In this document: piece after piece, positions 63,661 through 64,000 of the stretch
How the letters are laid out: every line of letters begins with the position of its first letter
Numbering within the stretch: position 1 is the first letter of the stretch
Assembly: GCA_948777935.1 (NCBI GenBank)
Contig: CAQDYY010000001.1
Span: 310,001 to 374,000 of the forward strand
DNA: 64,000 nt
Reading direction: 5' to 3'
From: an uncultured Clostridia bacterium
GTDB taxonomy: Bacteria > Bacillota > Clostridia > TANB77 > CAG-508
Notes under the pieces: model-generated
The model's database searches: none
What the model was told of the DNA's origin: nothing
The model's input: the letters and a program-made list of their open reading frames with translations, nothing else
Translations under genes and position numbers: made by a program

Positions 63661-64000
63661 TTATTTTTCGAATTTTTTATAAATACTTTCTAGTAAACTA
63701 AAATTACAACTTATACTTTCTAAAAATGAATTTGTATGATTTGTAACACTATTATATATACTTTTTGCTTTTCTTAGTATCTTTTCTTCATTTTTATTTA
63801 TGTATATGATTTGTTGTTCTAATAAAATTTTATATTTATCTTCCTGATTACGTATATCTAATAGTTTTATACAGTCATTTGGCACTGGAATCATTGTACT
63901 AAAACGAATAATTCCCAATTTTCCTTCTTTGATTCTTATAAAAGATGAATTTTCTTTATATTTACTATGTTGAGGCTTAGGTGAATATAAAGGTGCAAAA
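63661..64000 (-). CDS. ToxN/AbiQ-type endoribonuclease toxin, C-terminal part (cut by window edge)
   Basis: The frame is open to the right edge, giving at least 112 residues. FAPLYSPKPQHSKYKENSSF, then GKLGIIRFSTMIPVPNDCIK and KYKILLEQQIIYINKNEEKI, match ToxN/AbiQ toxins of type III toxin-antitoxin systems, whose antitoxin is a repeated small RNA. That RNA would lie upstream, beyond the right edge. Confidence 0.8.
   Translation of the reverse strand, partial: FAPLYSPKPQHSKYKENSSFIRIKEGKLGIIRFSTMIPVPNDCIKLLDIRNQEDKYKILLEQQIIYINKNEEKILRKAKSIYNSVTNHTNSFLESISCNFSLLESIYKKFEK

Noticed and set aside
1..64000. CRISPR arrays, rRNA genes, intact transposases
   Set aside because: None seen: no regularly spaced direct repeats, no rRNA sequence, no transposase-like protein.

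Overview
The window is AT-rich DNA from a Gram-positive, probably spore-forming member of the Clostridia (Bacillota). The evidence is gene content: a CotF-like coat protein, a SleB-like cortex hydrolase, PadR/HAAS signalling genes, a CD1247-type zinc-ribbon protein, a type II fatty-acid cluster with fabI, rubrerythrin and LexA-type SOS boxes. Most genes lie on the minus strand in short operons.

Layout. 0-12 kb: a two-component system cut by the window edge, MATE pump, DUF1893 + ECF-S pair, DUF362 protein, a membrane-tethered sigma factor with a partner, a HEPN/MNT pair, PadR + FtsW-like fusion, DNA repair methyltransferase, HD hydrolase and RhuM-Fic. 12-23 kb: acyl-CoA synthetase, birA, fabD, fabG, fabF, accB, fabZ, accC, accD, accA and fabI as one long cluster, interrupted by palindromic repeats. 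23-42 kb: transport and stress genes (an ABC exporter pair, AraC regulator, SOS-controlled ORF6N gene, NUDIX, copZA, glycosyltransferase-like membrane protein, SprT, two ABC-2 exporter operons, M20 hydrolase). 42-54 kb: rubrerythrin, dprA, folD, dinB, small envelope proteins, smpB, fba, polysaccharide deacetylase, Ca-ATPase. 54-64 kb: tRNA-Trp, a foreign-looking gene, MntA/HepT, tmRNA, GtrA, M23 and M24 peptidases, efp, prepilin peptidase, YqeG, MFS, SleB-like hydrolase and a ToxN-type toxin running off the right edge.

The main discovery is a recurrent +1 frameshift. Eight otherwise intact conserved genes (accC twice, an ABC exporter, an ABC ATPase, an M20 hydrolase, dprA, smpB, an M23 peptidase, an M24 peptidase twice) are each broken by exactly one extra C immediately before a glycine codon (GGA nine times, GGT once). 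At every one of the ten sites the zero-frame codon is CGG, and the correct protein resumes in +1 as GGA or GGT. In my hand scan CGG occurs in frame nowhere else in the native-looking genes. The only two ordinary in-frame CGG codons are in two genes that look horizontally acquired. The simplest reading is that CGG is not an ordinary sense codon here: the ribosome either skips its C or reads the quadruplets CGGA/CGGT as one glycine. SmpB, needed for ribosome rescue, is itself encoded through such a site, and its partner tmRNA is also in the window.

Secondary observations are a small LexA regulon (dinB, the ORF6N gene, possibly RhuM-Fic), several families of palindromic intergenic elements, including one with compensatory base changes that supplies the end of accB, a sigma factor carrying two membrane segments, and a HAAS-FtsW fusion.
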